From assembly GCF_022531965.1 (NCBI RefSeq), contig NZ_CP092831.1, positions 4,287,001-4,351,000 of the forward strand: 64,000 nt of DNA. The letters are read 5' to 3'. This document shows positions 43,484-60,072 of the stretch, piece by piece. Numbering within the stretch: position 1 is the stretch's first letter; each line of letters starts with the position of its first letter. This DNA is from Paenibacillus peoriae. GTDB taxonomy: Bacteria; Bacillota; Bacilli; Paenibacillales; Paenibacillaceae. The notes under the pieces are model-generated. The model was not told the DNA's origin and made no database searches. It saw nothing but the letters and a program-made list of their open reading frames with translations. Made by a program: the position numbers and the translations under genes.

Positions 43484-44233
43484 TTACACACCAGCGTGTT
43501 CTAATAAATCCTTCACGGCTACACTAACCATGATCAGTCCTGCTACCGGAGGTACAAATGCATTGCTTGCAGGCGGCTGCTTCGCTTTCCGGATTTCAGG
43601 TGCGTTGGCAGGTACAATTTTTTTTGTAATTTCTTCACGTGGCTTCTTTGGTTCCTCATCGGAGAATACAACCTTGACGCCTTTGGTAATGCCTTCCTTA
43701 CGCAACTTGGTGCGGATGACACGGGCAATCGGGTCCATTCTGGTTTGGGAAATATCCGCTACTTGAAAACGACTTGGATCCATTTTATTCGCAGCGCCCA
43801 TACTGGAGATCAGCGGAATCCCCCGTTTCAGGCATTCCTTAATCAAATGAATTTTGTAAATAATCGTATCTGAAGCATCCAGCACATAATCCAGTTCGTA
43901 CTTAAATAACTCCTCATACGTTTCTTCCGTATAAAACATGTTCAGTGCAATCGCTTCACATTCAGGATTAATCAGCTTCACACGCTCTACCATCAGATCC
44001 GCCTTTTTTTGACCTACCGTCGTTGTCAACGCATGTATTTGGCGATTAATATTGGTGATATCTACAACATCTTTATCAATCAAAATGATACGTCCAACAC
44101 CTGTGCGCGCCAGTGCTTCCACTGCAATCGAACCGACACCGCCGATACCCAGCACGGCCACCGTGCTATTTTTCATAACCTCAAGACCTTCAGTTCCGAT
44201 AGCCAGTTCCGTTCGTGAAAATTGATGCAACAA
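43484..44233 (-). CDS. tcdA: tRNA threonylcarbamoyladenosine dehydratase
   Basis: It is a ThiF/E1-like ATPase of 249 residues that cyclises t6A37 in tRNA. The nucleotide motif VLGIGGVGSIAVEALARTGVG is near residues 28-48, with IDKDVVDITNINRQIHA following. DYVLDASDTIIYKIHLI marks the middle. It ends with NAFVPPVAGLIMVSVAVKDLL, typical of TcdA (YrvM). It lies downstream of aspS, as in B. subtilis. Confidence 0.92.
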   Translation of the reverse strand: MLHQFSRTELAIGTEGLEVMKNSTVAVLGIGGVGSIAVEALARTGVGRIILIDKDVVDITNINRQIHALTTTVGQKKADLMVERVKLINPECEAIALNMFYTEETYEELFKYELDYVLDASDTIIYKIHLIKECLKRGIPLISSMGAANKMDPSRFQVADISQTRMDPIARVIRTKLRKEGITKGVKVVFSDEEPKKPREEITKKIVPANAPEIRKAKQPPASNAFVPPVAGLIMVSVAVKDLLEHAGV

Positions 44234-44293
44234 TATGGTATATCCTCCCTCACTGATTTAAACTCTATACTTGAACTCCAGCATACAAACCAC

Positions 44294-44325
44294 GAACCCA
44301 TTATCCATAAAAGGGTAACGGGTTC
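44294..44325 (-). terminator. weak hairpin between aspS and tcdA
   Basis: GAACCC-ATTATCC / GGGTAAC-GGGTTC is an imperfect stem. No clear T-run follows on the minus strand, so termination here is uncertain. Confidence 0.35.
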
Positions 44326-44385
44326 ACGGCATTCTATAATCTATCCACAAGCCACTCGGTGCACTTGCAAAGACAAACGTTCATC

Positions 44386-46164
44386 TTAAGCTTTAGGAGT
44401 AACAGGTTTCGGGGCAAGACGGATGTGAAGCTGTTCCAATTGAGCTTGATCCACTTCGCTTGGTGCATCCATAAGCAGGTCTGTCGCGCTAGCTGTTTTC
44501 GGGAATGCAATGGTTTCACGCAGGTTTGTACGACCTGCAAGCAGCATCACAAGACGGTCAAAACCGAAGGCAATACCACCATGTGGAGGCGTACCATATT
44601 CAAATGCATCCAGCAGGTAACCGAATTTATCCTTCACTTCCTCAGGCGGCAGGTTGAGCGCTTTGAACATTTTCTCCTGAACTTCACGCTTGAAAATACG
44701 CATCGAGCCACCACCCACTTCGTAGCCGTTCAGCACGATATCGTAGGCCTGAGCACGAACTTGACCTGGATCTGTGTCCAAGAGGGCCAGGTCTTCTTCC
44801 TTCGGACGAGTGAACGGATGGTGCTCCGCTACATAACGTTTTTGTTCTTCATCATAGCCCAGAAGCGGGAAGTCTACGACCCAGGCAAATTTGAATTTGT
44901 TATCGTCGATGAGGCCCAAATGACGGCCAATTTTCAGACGAAGTGCGCCCAATACATCAGCAACTACTTTTTTATTATCCGCAGAGAAGAGTAACAGATC
45001 GCCTTCTTCAGCTCCCGTACGCTCTTTCAAGGCTTCGATTTCTTCCGGTGTGAAGAATTTAACGATAGGCCCCTTGAATTCGCCTTCTTTCACTTGGATC
45101 CAAGCCAAGCCCTTTGCTCCATAACGTGCTGCAAAAGGACCCAGGTCATCAATGTCCTTACGGCTCCACGTGCCACATCCTTTGGCATTGAGAACTTTAA
45201 CTTCCCCGCCCTTTTCAATTACGGAAGCAAATACTTTCACACCACTGGTTGCCACGATATCATTGACATTAATCAACTCCAGACCAAAACGCAGGTCAGG
45301 CTTGTCTGATCCGTATTTATCCATTGCTTCTGCATGTGTAATTCGTTGGAACGGTGTTTCCAGTTCTACTCCAACGGTTTCTTTGAACAATTTCACCATA
45401 AGACGCTCCATCATAGGCAGCAAATCATCCTGTTGCATGAAGGAGGTCTCAATGTCGACCTGCGTAAATTCAGGCTGACGGTCAGCACGCAAATCTTCAT
45501 CACGGAAACAACGTGCAATTTGGTAGTAGCGCTCCACGCCACCAACCATCAGCAATTGCTTGTACAGTTGTGGAGATTGCGGCAAGGCGAAAAACTCACC
45601 TTCATGTACCCGGCTAGGTACCAGATAATCACGGGCGCCCTCTGGGGAACTTTTTGTCAAAATCGGTGTTTCCACCTCAATGAAATCCTCACCGTCCAGG
45701 AAATCACGGAATACTTTTGCTGCTTTGGAACGCAGCTTCAAGGTCTGATGCATTTCCGGACGACGCAAGTCCAGATAACGGTATTTCAAACGCAGTGACT
45801 CGTCTACTTCCACGCCATCTTCAATGAAGAACGGAGGTGTTTTGGATGCATTCAATACTTCGATTTCAGTGACACGCACTTCAATTTCACCTGTAGGCAG
45901 GTTCGGGTTAATCGTTTCTGCATCCCGTTTGACAATGGTACCAGTAACCTCAAGCACATACTCACTACGAACACGGTCCGCAATTTGCAGTGCGTCACCG
46001 GAATATGCCGGATTAAATACGATTTGTACAATTCCGCTACGGTCACGCAGGTCTATAAAAAGTACGCCCCCCAAATCACGACGGGTTTGTACCCAACCGT
46101 TCAATGTAACTGTTTCTCCGATATGCGCATGAGTCAATGCGCCGCATTGATGACTCCTTTTCAT
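44386..46164 (-). CDS. aspS: aspartyl-tRNA synthetase
   Basis: It charges tRNA(Asp). The 592-residue class II bacterial-type enzyme has an N-terminal OB-fold ([23 protein letters not shown]), motif 2 [21 protein letters not shown], the bacterial GAD insertion, and motif 3 [17 protein letters not shown]. The frame begins with GTG three codons earlier, but AGGAGTG is spaced for the ATG at 46164. It is co-transcribed with hisS, 85 bases downstream. Confidence 0.97.
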   Translation of the reverse strand: MKRSHQCGALTHAHIGETVTLNGWVQTRRDLGGVLFIDLRDRSGIVQIVFNPAYSGDALQIADRVRSEYVLEVTGTIVKRDAETINPNLPTGEIEVRVTEIEVLNASKTPPFFIEDGVEVDESLRLKYRYLDLRRPEMHQTLKLRSKAAKVFRDFLDGEDFIEVETPILTKSSPEGARDYLVPSRVHEGEFFALPQSPQLYKQLLMVGGVERYYQIARCFRDEDLRADRQPEFTQVDIETSFMQQDDLLPMMERLMVKLFKETVGVELETPFQRITHAEAMDKYGSDKPDLRFGLELINVNDIVATSGVKVFASVIEKGGEVKVLNAKGCGTWSRKDIDDLGPFAARYGAKGLAWIQVKEGEFKGPIVKFFTPEEIEALKERTGAEEGDLLLFSADNKKVVADVLGALRLKIGRHLGLIDDNKFKFAWVVDFPLLGYDEEQKRYVAEHHPFTRPKEEDLALLDTDPGQVRAQAYDIVLNGYEVGGGSMRIFKREVQEKMFKALNLPPEEVKDKFGYLLDAFEYGTPPHGGIAFGFDRLVMLLAGRTNLRETIAFPKTASATDLLMDAPSEVDQAQLEQLHIRLAPKPVTPKA

Positions 46165-46249
46165 AATACACACTCCTGTTTATATTTAGTAGTTAATGCT
46201 ATATGACAGCCAGAGGGAGACTCCCCCTGACTGATGTTACACATCTTCT

Positions 46250-47494
46250 TTATCCTAGTTCTTCCACCAGCTGATCCAGCTTAACAGTGCGCTGCACGCC
46301 CGTTTCCATGTTTTTCAGTGCAATTTCACCTTGAACCAGCTCATCTTCACCCAGAATCGCAGTATACCTTGCTTTAAAGCGATCGGCTGATTTCATCTGC
46401 GCCTTCATTTTACGACCCAGATAATCTCGTTCTGCGGAAAATCCAGCTTGACGCAATTTGAATAGTTGTTTGGTTACTTCCGTTTCTGCCGCCTCACCCA
46501 ACGCCACCATATAGATATCTAACGGCTTGGATTCGTTCAGTTTGACACCTTGATGCTCCAAAATCAGCTGGATTCGCTCCAGTCCAATGCCAAAACCAAT
46601 CCCTGGCTGATCCGGTCCGCCCAGATCTCCAACCAATCCGTTGTAGCGGCCGCCTCCACCGATCGTGTCTATGGCACCAATTCCTTCAGCTTTGAATTCG
46701 AACGCTGTCAACGTATAATAATCCAACCCCCGTACCAAACGCGGGTTAACTGTATATTCCACACCCATGGCATCCAAATTTTGCTTCACTTTCTCAAAAT
46801 GTATGCGAGATTCCTCGTCCAAGCTATCCAAAATCGAAGGTGCACCTCCAAATTTGTCCTGGTCATCTTTGCTATCCAGCACTCGCAGCGGATTACGCTC
46901 AATGCGTGCTTGGCTCTCCTTGGTCAACGTATCCTTAATTGGCATCAAGAAGTCCACCAGATGCTGCCGATAAGCTGCGCGACTGGCTGCATTACCGACG
47001 GAGTTAATCTCCACCTGTACTCCTTTCAGACCCAGTTCACGGCAGAATTGATACCCGAAAGCAATAACTTCTGCATCCAGTGCCGGATCGACCGCCCCAA
47101 ATGCCTCAATTCCAAATTGGTGAAACTGGCGCTGACGCCCAGCCTGTGGACGCTCATAACGGAACATCGGACCGATATAATACAGCTTAGTTACATCCGG
47201 CTCCCCGTATAGTTTGTTCTCCACATAGGAGCGGACAACCCCTGCTGTTCCTTCCGGACGCAAAGTCATGCTGCGCTTCCCTTTATCCTCAAAAGTATAC
47301 ATTTCCTTTTCCACTACATCCGTCGTTTCACCCACACCTCGAACGAACAAATTCGTTTGTTCGAACATTGGTGTACGAATCTCTCGATAATTAAAGCGGC
47401 GGCTAATCTCACGGGCTTTTTCCTCGACCACTTGCCATTTTTCTACACTGCCCGGCAGCAAATCCTGTGTTCCCGTCGGTTTTTGAAAGGCCAT
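46250..47494 (-). CDS. hisS: histidyl-tRNA synthetase
   Basis: It charges tRNA(His). The 414-residue class II enzyme shows MFRYERPQAGRQRQFHQFG (motif 2), the histidine motif GLDYYTLTAFEF, GGGRYNGLVGDLGG, and the anticodon domain at the end. The open frame runs 31 codons further upstream into the T-box terminator; GGGGGG stands eight bases before the ATG at about 47494, so that is the start. It is first in hisS-aspS. Confidence 0.96.
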   Translation of the reverse strand: MAFQKPTGTQDLLPGSVEKWQVVEEKAREISRRFNYREIRTPMFEQTNLFVRGVGETTDVVEKEMYTFEDKGKRSMTLRPEGTAGVVRSYVENKLYGEPDVTKLYYIGPMFRYERPQAGRQRQFHQFGIEAFGAVDPALDAEVIAFGYQFCRELGLKGVQVEINSVGNAASRAAYRQHLVDFLMPIKDTLTKESQARIERNPLRVLDSKDDQDKFGGAPSILDSLDEESRIHFEKVKQNLDAMGVEYTVNPRLVRGLDYYTLTAFEFKAEGIGAIDTIGGGGRYNGLVGDLGGPDQPGIGFGIGLERIQLILEHQGVKLNESKPLDIYMVALGEAAETEVTKQLFKLRQAGFSAERDYLGRKMKAQMKSADRFKARYTAILGEDELVQGEIALKNMETGVQRTVKLDQLVEELG

Positions 47495-47561
47495 TAACGT
47501 ATCCCCCCATCGTTGTATTTCATATTGTGCTCTTTCTTCTTGCTCCACTTTCAATATAAAA

Positions 47562-47929
47562 CAAAAAATCCCTCGTCCTGTTAACATTAACAGGGACGAG
47601 GGATTGTCGTTTACAAATCACCCGTGGTACCACCCACATTCCGGAGTTTGTCCAGACAACCAGCATAAAATCACTCATTGCCCGTCAGCAATATACTGAC
47701 TCCGCTCATACGTATAACGCCCGTAACGCGCAGTACGGCTATTATGCAGGACCATCCACTGTCGGCACAATTACAATGTACTTTCAGTAGGGTTTCCTCA
47801 ATTGTTCGCCGCCTGTTCTCGGGGAGGTCATTCATCCGCTCATCAAGGGAATTTTTACAGCCTGGAAATTCCTCTCTGCGCTTGTGGGTTCGGAGTACTT
47901 GGTCCCGTCATCAAATCATTTTTCATTAT
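47562..47929 (-). promoter_or_regulatory. T-box leader of hisS-aspS
   Basis: The minus strand reads TGGGTGGTACCACGGG at 47636-47621, a T-box sequence. It is followed by the terminator CCCTCGTCCCTGTTAA / TTAACAGGACGAGGG (47570-47602) and a T6GT4 run. The Stem I region contains GCAGAGAGG and a hairpin around AATTTCC / AAATTCC. A GAC triplet (47829-47827, in GAATGACCTCC) is in a position comparable with the GCT in the alaS leader, suggesting an aspartate specifier; this is unfolded and tentative. Confidence 0.9.
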
Positions 47930-47935
47930 TTTATG

Positions 47936-47964
47936 ATTTTAATGAACCGCTTCGACAAAGTCAA
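47936..47964 (-). promoter_or_regulatory. sigma-A promoter of hisS-aspS
   Basis: TTGACT, exactly 17 bases, TAAAAT, directly before the T-box leader. Confidence 0.75.
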
Positions 47965-48035
47965 GACATTCTATAGCTTCTCTGCAACTTTCTATCATTG
48001 TCACAAATGGACACGAAGAATTTCAACAAATACAA

Positions 48036-48077
48036 AAAAAAGCAGTCCTGGGATTTAAAGCCCAGGTCTGCTTTTTT
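48036..48077. terminator. terminator of the polyketide synthase operon
   Basis: A stem AGCAGTCCTGGG / CCCAGGTCTGCT with one mismatch is flanked by A8 and T7, so it works on both strands. It stands 22 bases after the stop codon of the last synthase gene. Confidence 0.93.
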
Positions 48078-48099
48078 TGTTTATTATTTTATTATCTAA

Positions 48100-53051
<4,952 letters not shown>

Positions 53052-53055
<4 letters not shown>

Positions 53056-56000
53056 TGCAGTTTCCCCTCCCTATAAATCTCAATGGGTTCAAAAAATCCC
53101 TGCTTCCATTCTTCCGCTTTCCGCGTGACCGGTTTTATGGACTCCGGAATATCCATTGGCTCTGGCCAATAGCGTCGGCGGTTAAAGCGAATCCCTTCAT
53201 CATCTGAACTCAATACAGCCTGAAGTGCATGTGGAACACCTTCATTACTTACGATGATATGAGCATTATTCCCTCCAAGCCCAAATGAACTGATACCTGC
53301 ACGTAAAATTCCCGCTATACCTGTCCACTTCGAATGGCGCTTTACAATATAAAACGGAGAGTCATCAAAATTAAACCGTGGGTTGGGATTGCTGCAATGC
53401 AGTGTTGCTGGCAGCTCTCCACTACTCATGGACAGTAAAACCTTGATGAAACTTGCTATCCCTGCTGCACTAATCAGGTGTCCAATATTACTTTTAACAC
53501 TACCAATTCCGCAAAACTGTTTGTTACCTGTAAACTTTGAGAACACAGTTGTCAATGCTTTTAGTTCAATAGGATCACCGATAAGGGTACCCGTTCCATG
53601 GGCTTCCACATAGCTAATAGTCTCAGGATGAATATGGGCATCTGCAATCGCTTTTTCAATAAGTTCCTTCTGGGCCTCCGGGTTTGGAGTAGTGATACCC
53701 ATGGTATTTCCATCATTATTGAGCGCTGATCCGTCAATGACACCATAGATTTTATTGTTATCCTTGATGGCTTGTTGCAGGCGCTTTAGAACGACTACGC
53801 CACATCCTTCGCCCACACCAATACCATTAGCATCGGCACTGAATGCCTTGGAGCGCCCTTCAGGAGATATGATATTAGCGGCTCCCAGAAGTTGGTATAT
53901 GGTCCCATCCAATATAATGTCCACCCCTCCAGCCAGTGCAATCTCACTCTCACCGTTCAATACGCTTTTGGCCGCCACATGTATTGCGGTTAATGAGCTG
54001 GAACAAGCCGTATCTACTATCATATTAGGGCCTTTCAGATTATAGACATGAGCCAAATGGGCAGCAATAAAATTTTGACCAACACCGATAATGGTATCTT
54101 TATCGTTTTCTTTCAGCTTTTGATAATATTTATTGGTTCTCGCGCCCACAAATACACCCACTTGCTTATTCCATAAAGCTTCTTTCGTATATCCGGCATC
54201 TGCAATCGCACCCGCGCCACACTCCAGAATTTTACGCTGTAACGGATCAATTTGTATGGCAAGGGATGGAGGGATGTTAAAATAATCAGGATCAAAATCC
54301 TCAATTTGATCCATAAACCCACCCACACTCTCAATTGCTTTTCCGGCAAACGTTTGTCTAATATGCCCCACCCGTGAGATGGGGGCTTCACGTATACTAT
54401 CCATACCATTCTTTAGATTAAGCCAAAATTCATATTTATTATGAGCATCCGGAAATTGACAATCAATTCCTATTACAGCTATTTTATCATTTTTATATAA
54501 ATCGTTTTCTTCCCTGTCTAGGAACGCTATATTCTCTTCTAATAAGGGAGAAACGGGCTTCTGTTCACATTCTGTATTTGTTACTCCCTGTGCTTGACTT
54601 TCTATGTTAAAAAAAGTCTCAAGTATATCCGTGTGGTTCTCAGTTAGATAGGCTGTCAAACTTTTCATGGTTGGATACTCCAAAATTACGGACGGATCAA
54701 GTGAGACTTCCTTTAATTCATAGTCCATTCTGGTGATGACCTGAGCCAGCAAAATCGAATCCATTCCATATTGTTGAAATGGAGTATCCGGTTTGAATTC
54801 GGCTTTGTCAATTCTCAATTCTTTGGCAAAAAGTGAAACCAACCATGATTGTGTCTTTTCCGTAAGATCAATTTTATCCAGATATCCACTTCCTAGATTT
54901 TGCATGGGAGCCTGTACTGGCCCTCTCTCCTCTTTCACGAACTCTGTTACCGAGAGTCTCCGCTTCATTAACTGAGTAGGGTCCCATATAACCGGATTTA
55001 CCCATGCAGGAAGAATGACTCGATAGCGGGAATCTGCCAGAAGGCTGTCCAACATATTCAATCCTTCTTCGTTGGACATACTGAGCAAACCTGCTTGTTT
55101 GTATGGTTTACTGGTGACCTCCCCCATCCCCACTTCCCTCCAGCTAGGCCACTGGATACTCATTATCGAACAAGGTCCTGTAACCGACTCAGCAAAATAA
55201 TCCATATATGCATTGGCCATTGCGTAGTCGCTGATCCCTGCGCCAAGTGCTGGAATAATGGCAGACACTGAAGAAAATAGCACTAAGAAGCGCAGAGGCT
55301 CATTTCTGAAACTTTGATACATGACATTTAGACCCAGCACTTTGGGATTCAATACTTGTCCAATCACCTGTGGAGATTTTCTTATAAACGCCAGATTTTC
55401 CAAATCAGCCAGACCCGCACAATGAATGACGCCACCAATAGGACCCATAAAACGCTTGACGGTTTCCACCGTAATTCGCATGGCCTCCACGTCTGATAAT
55501 TCAACCGATAGGACAAATACCTCTACTCCAAGGCGTTCGATACTTTGAATTGCCCGTATCTTTGCAGCAGTTGCGCTATCCACAGCCTCAAGTGAATTCC
55601 ATTGCTCCTTCGGCGGCAGTGGTTCCCTACCCGATAGCATCAGCTTCTTTACACCATAATGCTGTACAAAGTGACGCGCACAGAGTAGGCCTAGTCCTTT
55701 CGTTCCCCCTGTCACCCATAAAACATGATTTTCGGGGAATTTCCGTTCATGAACTGGATTGTGCTGTACATTGACTTCATTCAAAAACGCGCAATATCTC
55801 TGTCCATCGCGGTAAGACACTTCAGTATCCTCATTGTTGTCCATGTATTCGCAGGCAATTTGCTCTGCAAACAATCTATCAGCCATTCCAGATTGTCCAT
55901 CCATATGACGTGAGCGGATATAGCTGTACTCGCTTTGCAGCATACGATACAAACCAACGTTCAAAGCTCCTGATAAATTGATTTTTTCATTCTTATAAGA

Positions 56001-59000
56001 TTCCAAGTCTTTTGTAACACAAAGCAACATCAAATTGTTTCTATTCCCATACTCAATAAGCTTTTGCAGCCAGGAAATGTATTCAACTTCCGGCTCCTGA
56101 GCATAACCGCACCCAATCAGGTCAATACAGCCCGTATACTTATTCCACATGTGATCCTGCATCAACAGATCATCTTTAATTTCATCTCTACCTAATATTC
56201 GCACATCTGAAAAATAAGAAGCCAGACAGGCTGCAAGCTCTCCTGTATCATGAGTGGACAAGATTGCAACTGTACCAACGATATCACTTTTTCCGACAAG
56301 CGGACTTGCTGCCCATTGCTTCGTTGTATAAGACAATTTTCGAGTTTCTGATCTGTGATGATCGTCTATACTAGCTTTTCGCGAGTCTGGAGCAATGGTG
56401 GCCGCATCTGAGATAGTTTGTTTTTGGGGTACCCAAAATTTTTCCTTGCCAAAAGGATAGGTGGGCAATGAAACTCTAGAATATCCCCCATTTGCAAATA
56501 ATTGATGGTAATTAAGCCCGTATCCTTGCACATACAATTCAGCTATAGTAGACAAATTTCTAGCGAAAAGAGTTTTATCATTTTCATTTATACATTTCGT
56601 AATACATTCATTTCCATGCTGTTTTAATTCCAGATCATCCCTATTCTCAGATCCATTCAGAGCGGAAACATACATATTCGCAGTTCTTCCCGTTTCCAGC
56701 CAGTTATCCAGTATATTAGCAAGCTCGCTCGTATGACTTACAATGCATGCCAGCCGATAATCAAGGTGTTTACGGCCCAGTAACAAGGTGTAACTCATAT
56801 TACCTAAATCCGGCTCTTCCACCTTCTTGCAATAAGCGCTCAACTGATGGGCCTGCTGCTGCAACTGTTCTTCTGTTCGTGCAGACAGAACGATTAAATA
56901 ACTGGAGACAGGTGCATAATGCCGATTCATTTCAGGAGCTTCTTCAATCACCATATGAGCATTGGTACCGCTGAATCCAAAAGAGCTTATGGCCGCGCAA
57001 CGTTTTGTATTCCAAGGAACAGACCATTCCTTGAAACTTGTATTTACATAGAAGGGGCTATCGTCCATTTTAATATTCATGTTTCCATGTTGATAATGGA
57101 GGGAAGGAACCATTTGCCGATGCTGTAAAGAAAGTAATATTTTCAGCACTCCAGCTATACCAGAAGCATATTGGGTATGACCAAGATTCGATTTAATGGT
57201 ACCTAACGCACAATAGCTCTTCTTATTGGTGTATCTAGTAAATGCCCGATTCAAGGCCTTATATTCTATAGGATCACCTAACTGTGTGCCTGTCCCATGC
57301 GCTTCAACCATTTGTATATTTTCTGGATGAATCCCAAAACGATCGAATACAGTTTGTTCCAAACGTTCCTGAGATTTCGCGCTTGGTGCCGTAATCCCAT
57401 TAGTAAAACCATCCTGATTGACCGCAGTACCTTTAATGACACCGTATATGTGGTCACCATCGGCAATGGCCTCCTCTAAACGCTTCAGAACAACTACACC
57501 TGCTCCTTCGCCTGGCACAAATCCATCTGCTCTATCATCAAAAGCATGGCACCGTCCAGTTGGGGACAACATATTGGCACGATTAGAATACACATAAAAA
57601 TTGGGAGTTGTCTGAATAAATATGCCGCCCGCCAAGGCCATGTCTATTTCTCTCGTCCAGAGCCCCTGACAGGCCATATGAATCGCTACCAGTGAACTGG
57701 AACAAGCCGTATCTACTGCAATCGCTGGTCCATGCAAATCTAGGTAGTAGGAGATTCTGGCAGGGAGAATAGAACTAGCGTTTCCCCAAAAAGCTTGGGC
57801 TGGAGGGTTATCGTCGAGCCATTCTGCATAATCGGAAGGACCACAACCTACATAAACGCCACAGTCCTTACCTTGTATCCCCGAACCCGCATATCCAGCA
57901 TCCTCCAAGGCTTTCCAAGACTCTTCCAGAAAAATACGTTGCTGCGGGTCCATGTATGCAGCTTCCAGTCCTGTAATATTAAAAAATCTGGGATCAAATC
58001 GGTCAATATCTTCTATAAAACTACCATAGTTACAATACTCTTTCCCTTGATCGTAATACTGGGATAAATCCCACCGGGATACCTCCTGGATTAAGTCATT
58101 TCCATGAACCAAGTGATCCCACAATTCCTCAACCGATGCCGACTGGGCAAAGCGCCCGCTTATACCAATAATGGCGATATCATCTTTTTTATCTTGTATT
58201 GGAATTCCTTCAGAAGTCTTTTTATTTAAAATAGAGTCATTTCTGGCAAGTGGACGGGCATTGTCGGTTGCTTTTGTTGTTTTTTCGTTGGCAGATATTC
58301 CTTTTCGAGACAAGCCGTCAGTTTGAAACCGGTTGGTCCATGTCCGTGCAACTACATCCTGATGCTGCGACAAAATATAGGAGGACAATTGACGAATGGA
58401 ACTATAATCAAATAAATCAGTAGTTTCCAATTCAATGCCAAGCGTATGGTTAATCGCTTGAATAAATTGGACTCCCGTAATAGAGTCAATACCGTAATCA
58501 GAAAAGGACTCCTCAGAATCTATCATATTAACTTCGACTTTAAGAGTAATGGACAAATGTTGAAGCAAAGTTTCTTTTACAAAATACTGCACATTCTGTT
58601 TTGAAGAAGGCGATATCCGAGAAGGGACTGCTGGTGAAAACACTTCCTTATACTGTGACAAGATGTATGCTGTAAGCAAATTAACCGAGCTGTAATCAAA
58701 CAGATCAGTGCTTTCAAGTTCGATGTGCAATATGCGATTAATGCTCTGCACCAATTGTGTTCCCGTAATAGAATCGACACCGAAATCGGAGAACGAATCA
58801 TCATGGTCAATTAGGTGAGCCATTACCTTTAAAGATTCTGATAATGTATGGACAATGCATTCTTTCACATATGTTTCGATGTCCATTCCATTCGATTTAA
58901 GATTGGTCTGTGTTGGGGCACCAGATGATGGTTGACTTGAAACCGACGTTCTTCCCCTGTCCCGCTTCGTACCTCGAGTGACCTGAACTATACCATCACT

Positions 59001-60056
59001 TTGCGCACTAATAATCTGCTGCCCAAGCTGGGTTTCTTCCGCTGCCAAAAAGCCAACATGGTGATACCCTTCGATTTCCAATAGTTTTTTCCACTGAGTT
59101 GGATATAAGCCTGGACATCCCTGAATACGTACGGCAGGATCTTCATACATCCACCATCCCTCCAACAAACCGAAGGTCAGATGAGTAAAGATGGATTTGT
59201 CTGAAATTTCATTTAAGAGAATCAGACCGTTATTAGAGATCAAGCTCTTAGCGTTGCGTAGGGTTCGCCGGATATTCCGGGTAGCATGCAATACGTTAGC
59301 CGCAATGACAATGTCATATTTCCCTACCTCAATCCCTTGCTCGGTTACGGCTTCTTCAATATTTAAAACCTCGAATTTCAGAAAAGGATTCTGTTCTCCA
59401 TAAACTCGTTCCCCATGCTTTAGAAAAGCTTTGGAAATGTCTGTGTAACAATATTCCTCAACATATTGTTGGAATGGCTTTAGTTTATCGAGAACTATTG
59501 ATGTTGTTCCTCCTGTTCCCGCACCAATTTCCAGAATACGTATTTTTGTTTCTCTATGTTGCTTTAGCCTATGTTCCAAGAAAGCAGTTACCTGATCCGA
59601 GAGCATTTCATTAAAATAATCAGCAACCTTGTTATGCTTGTAAATACCTTCGACAAGGTGCATGGAACCTTTGGGAAACATAATATCAGTTGCGGGAACT
59701 TTTCCGGTTAAGATTTCTGGTAGTGCTTTTAACGTAGCTTCAACCAGTAGAACCTGGGCTCTCAAATTAGCATCTTTAGTCCAATGCTGTTTGCTTTGTT
59801 CCCATTTCCCCCAAACTTCATGAATATCGGATACGGTAGAGACAACGGCCGGATTACGTGTAAAGATATCCAAACTTTCTTTCATCCATAATCTATATAT
59901 CTCCTTTAATCCATAGCTTGCCCACAAACGATCATCTTCTGGATTTGCGTTCAGCAGCCCCATAGTACGCAACTGAGCTTGTAATATCTGAATTAAAAGT
60001 CTATCTACGGCTTTTATTTGTTCTCTGTAAATGTCGAATTGCTCACCATTCTTCAT
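53052..60056 (-). CDS. trans-AT polyketide synthase: MT-ACP-ACP-KS-KR-ACP-KS
   Basis: It is a 2334-residue subunit. The domains are: C-methyltransferase (about 50-355; LEIGAGTGGTTS at 175-186); two ACPs (Ser429, Ser525, both in DSITG); KS (about 625-1045; Cys785, His920, His960); KR (about 1445-1640; TGGTKGLG, Tyr1611 in SDYAMANAY); ACP (Ser1767); KS (about 1857-2275; Cys2018, His2153, His2193); then a 60-residue tail. No AT domain. The MT and first ACPs complete the module begun by the upstream gene. The last KS is completed by the downstream gene, whose first domain is a DH, so the tail is probably a docking segment. A perfect AAGGAGG stands six bases before the ATG at 60056; the frame reaching 60089 is not needed. 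Confidence 0.94.
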
Positions 60057-60072
60057 GGTTGTCCTCCTTGTT

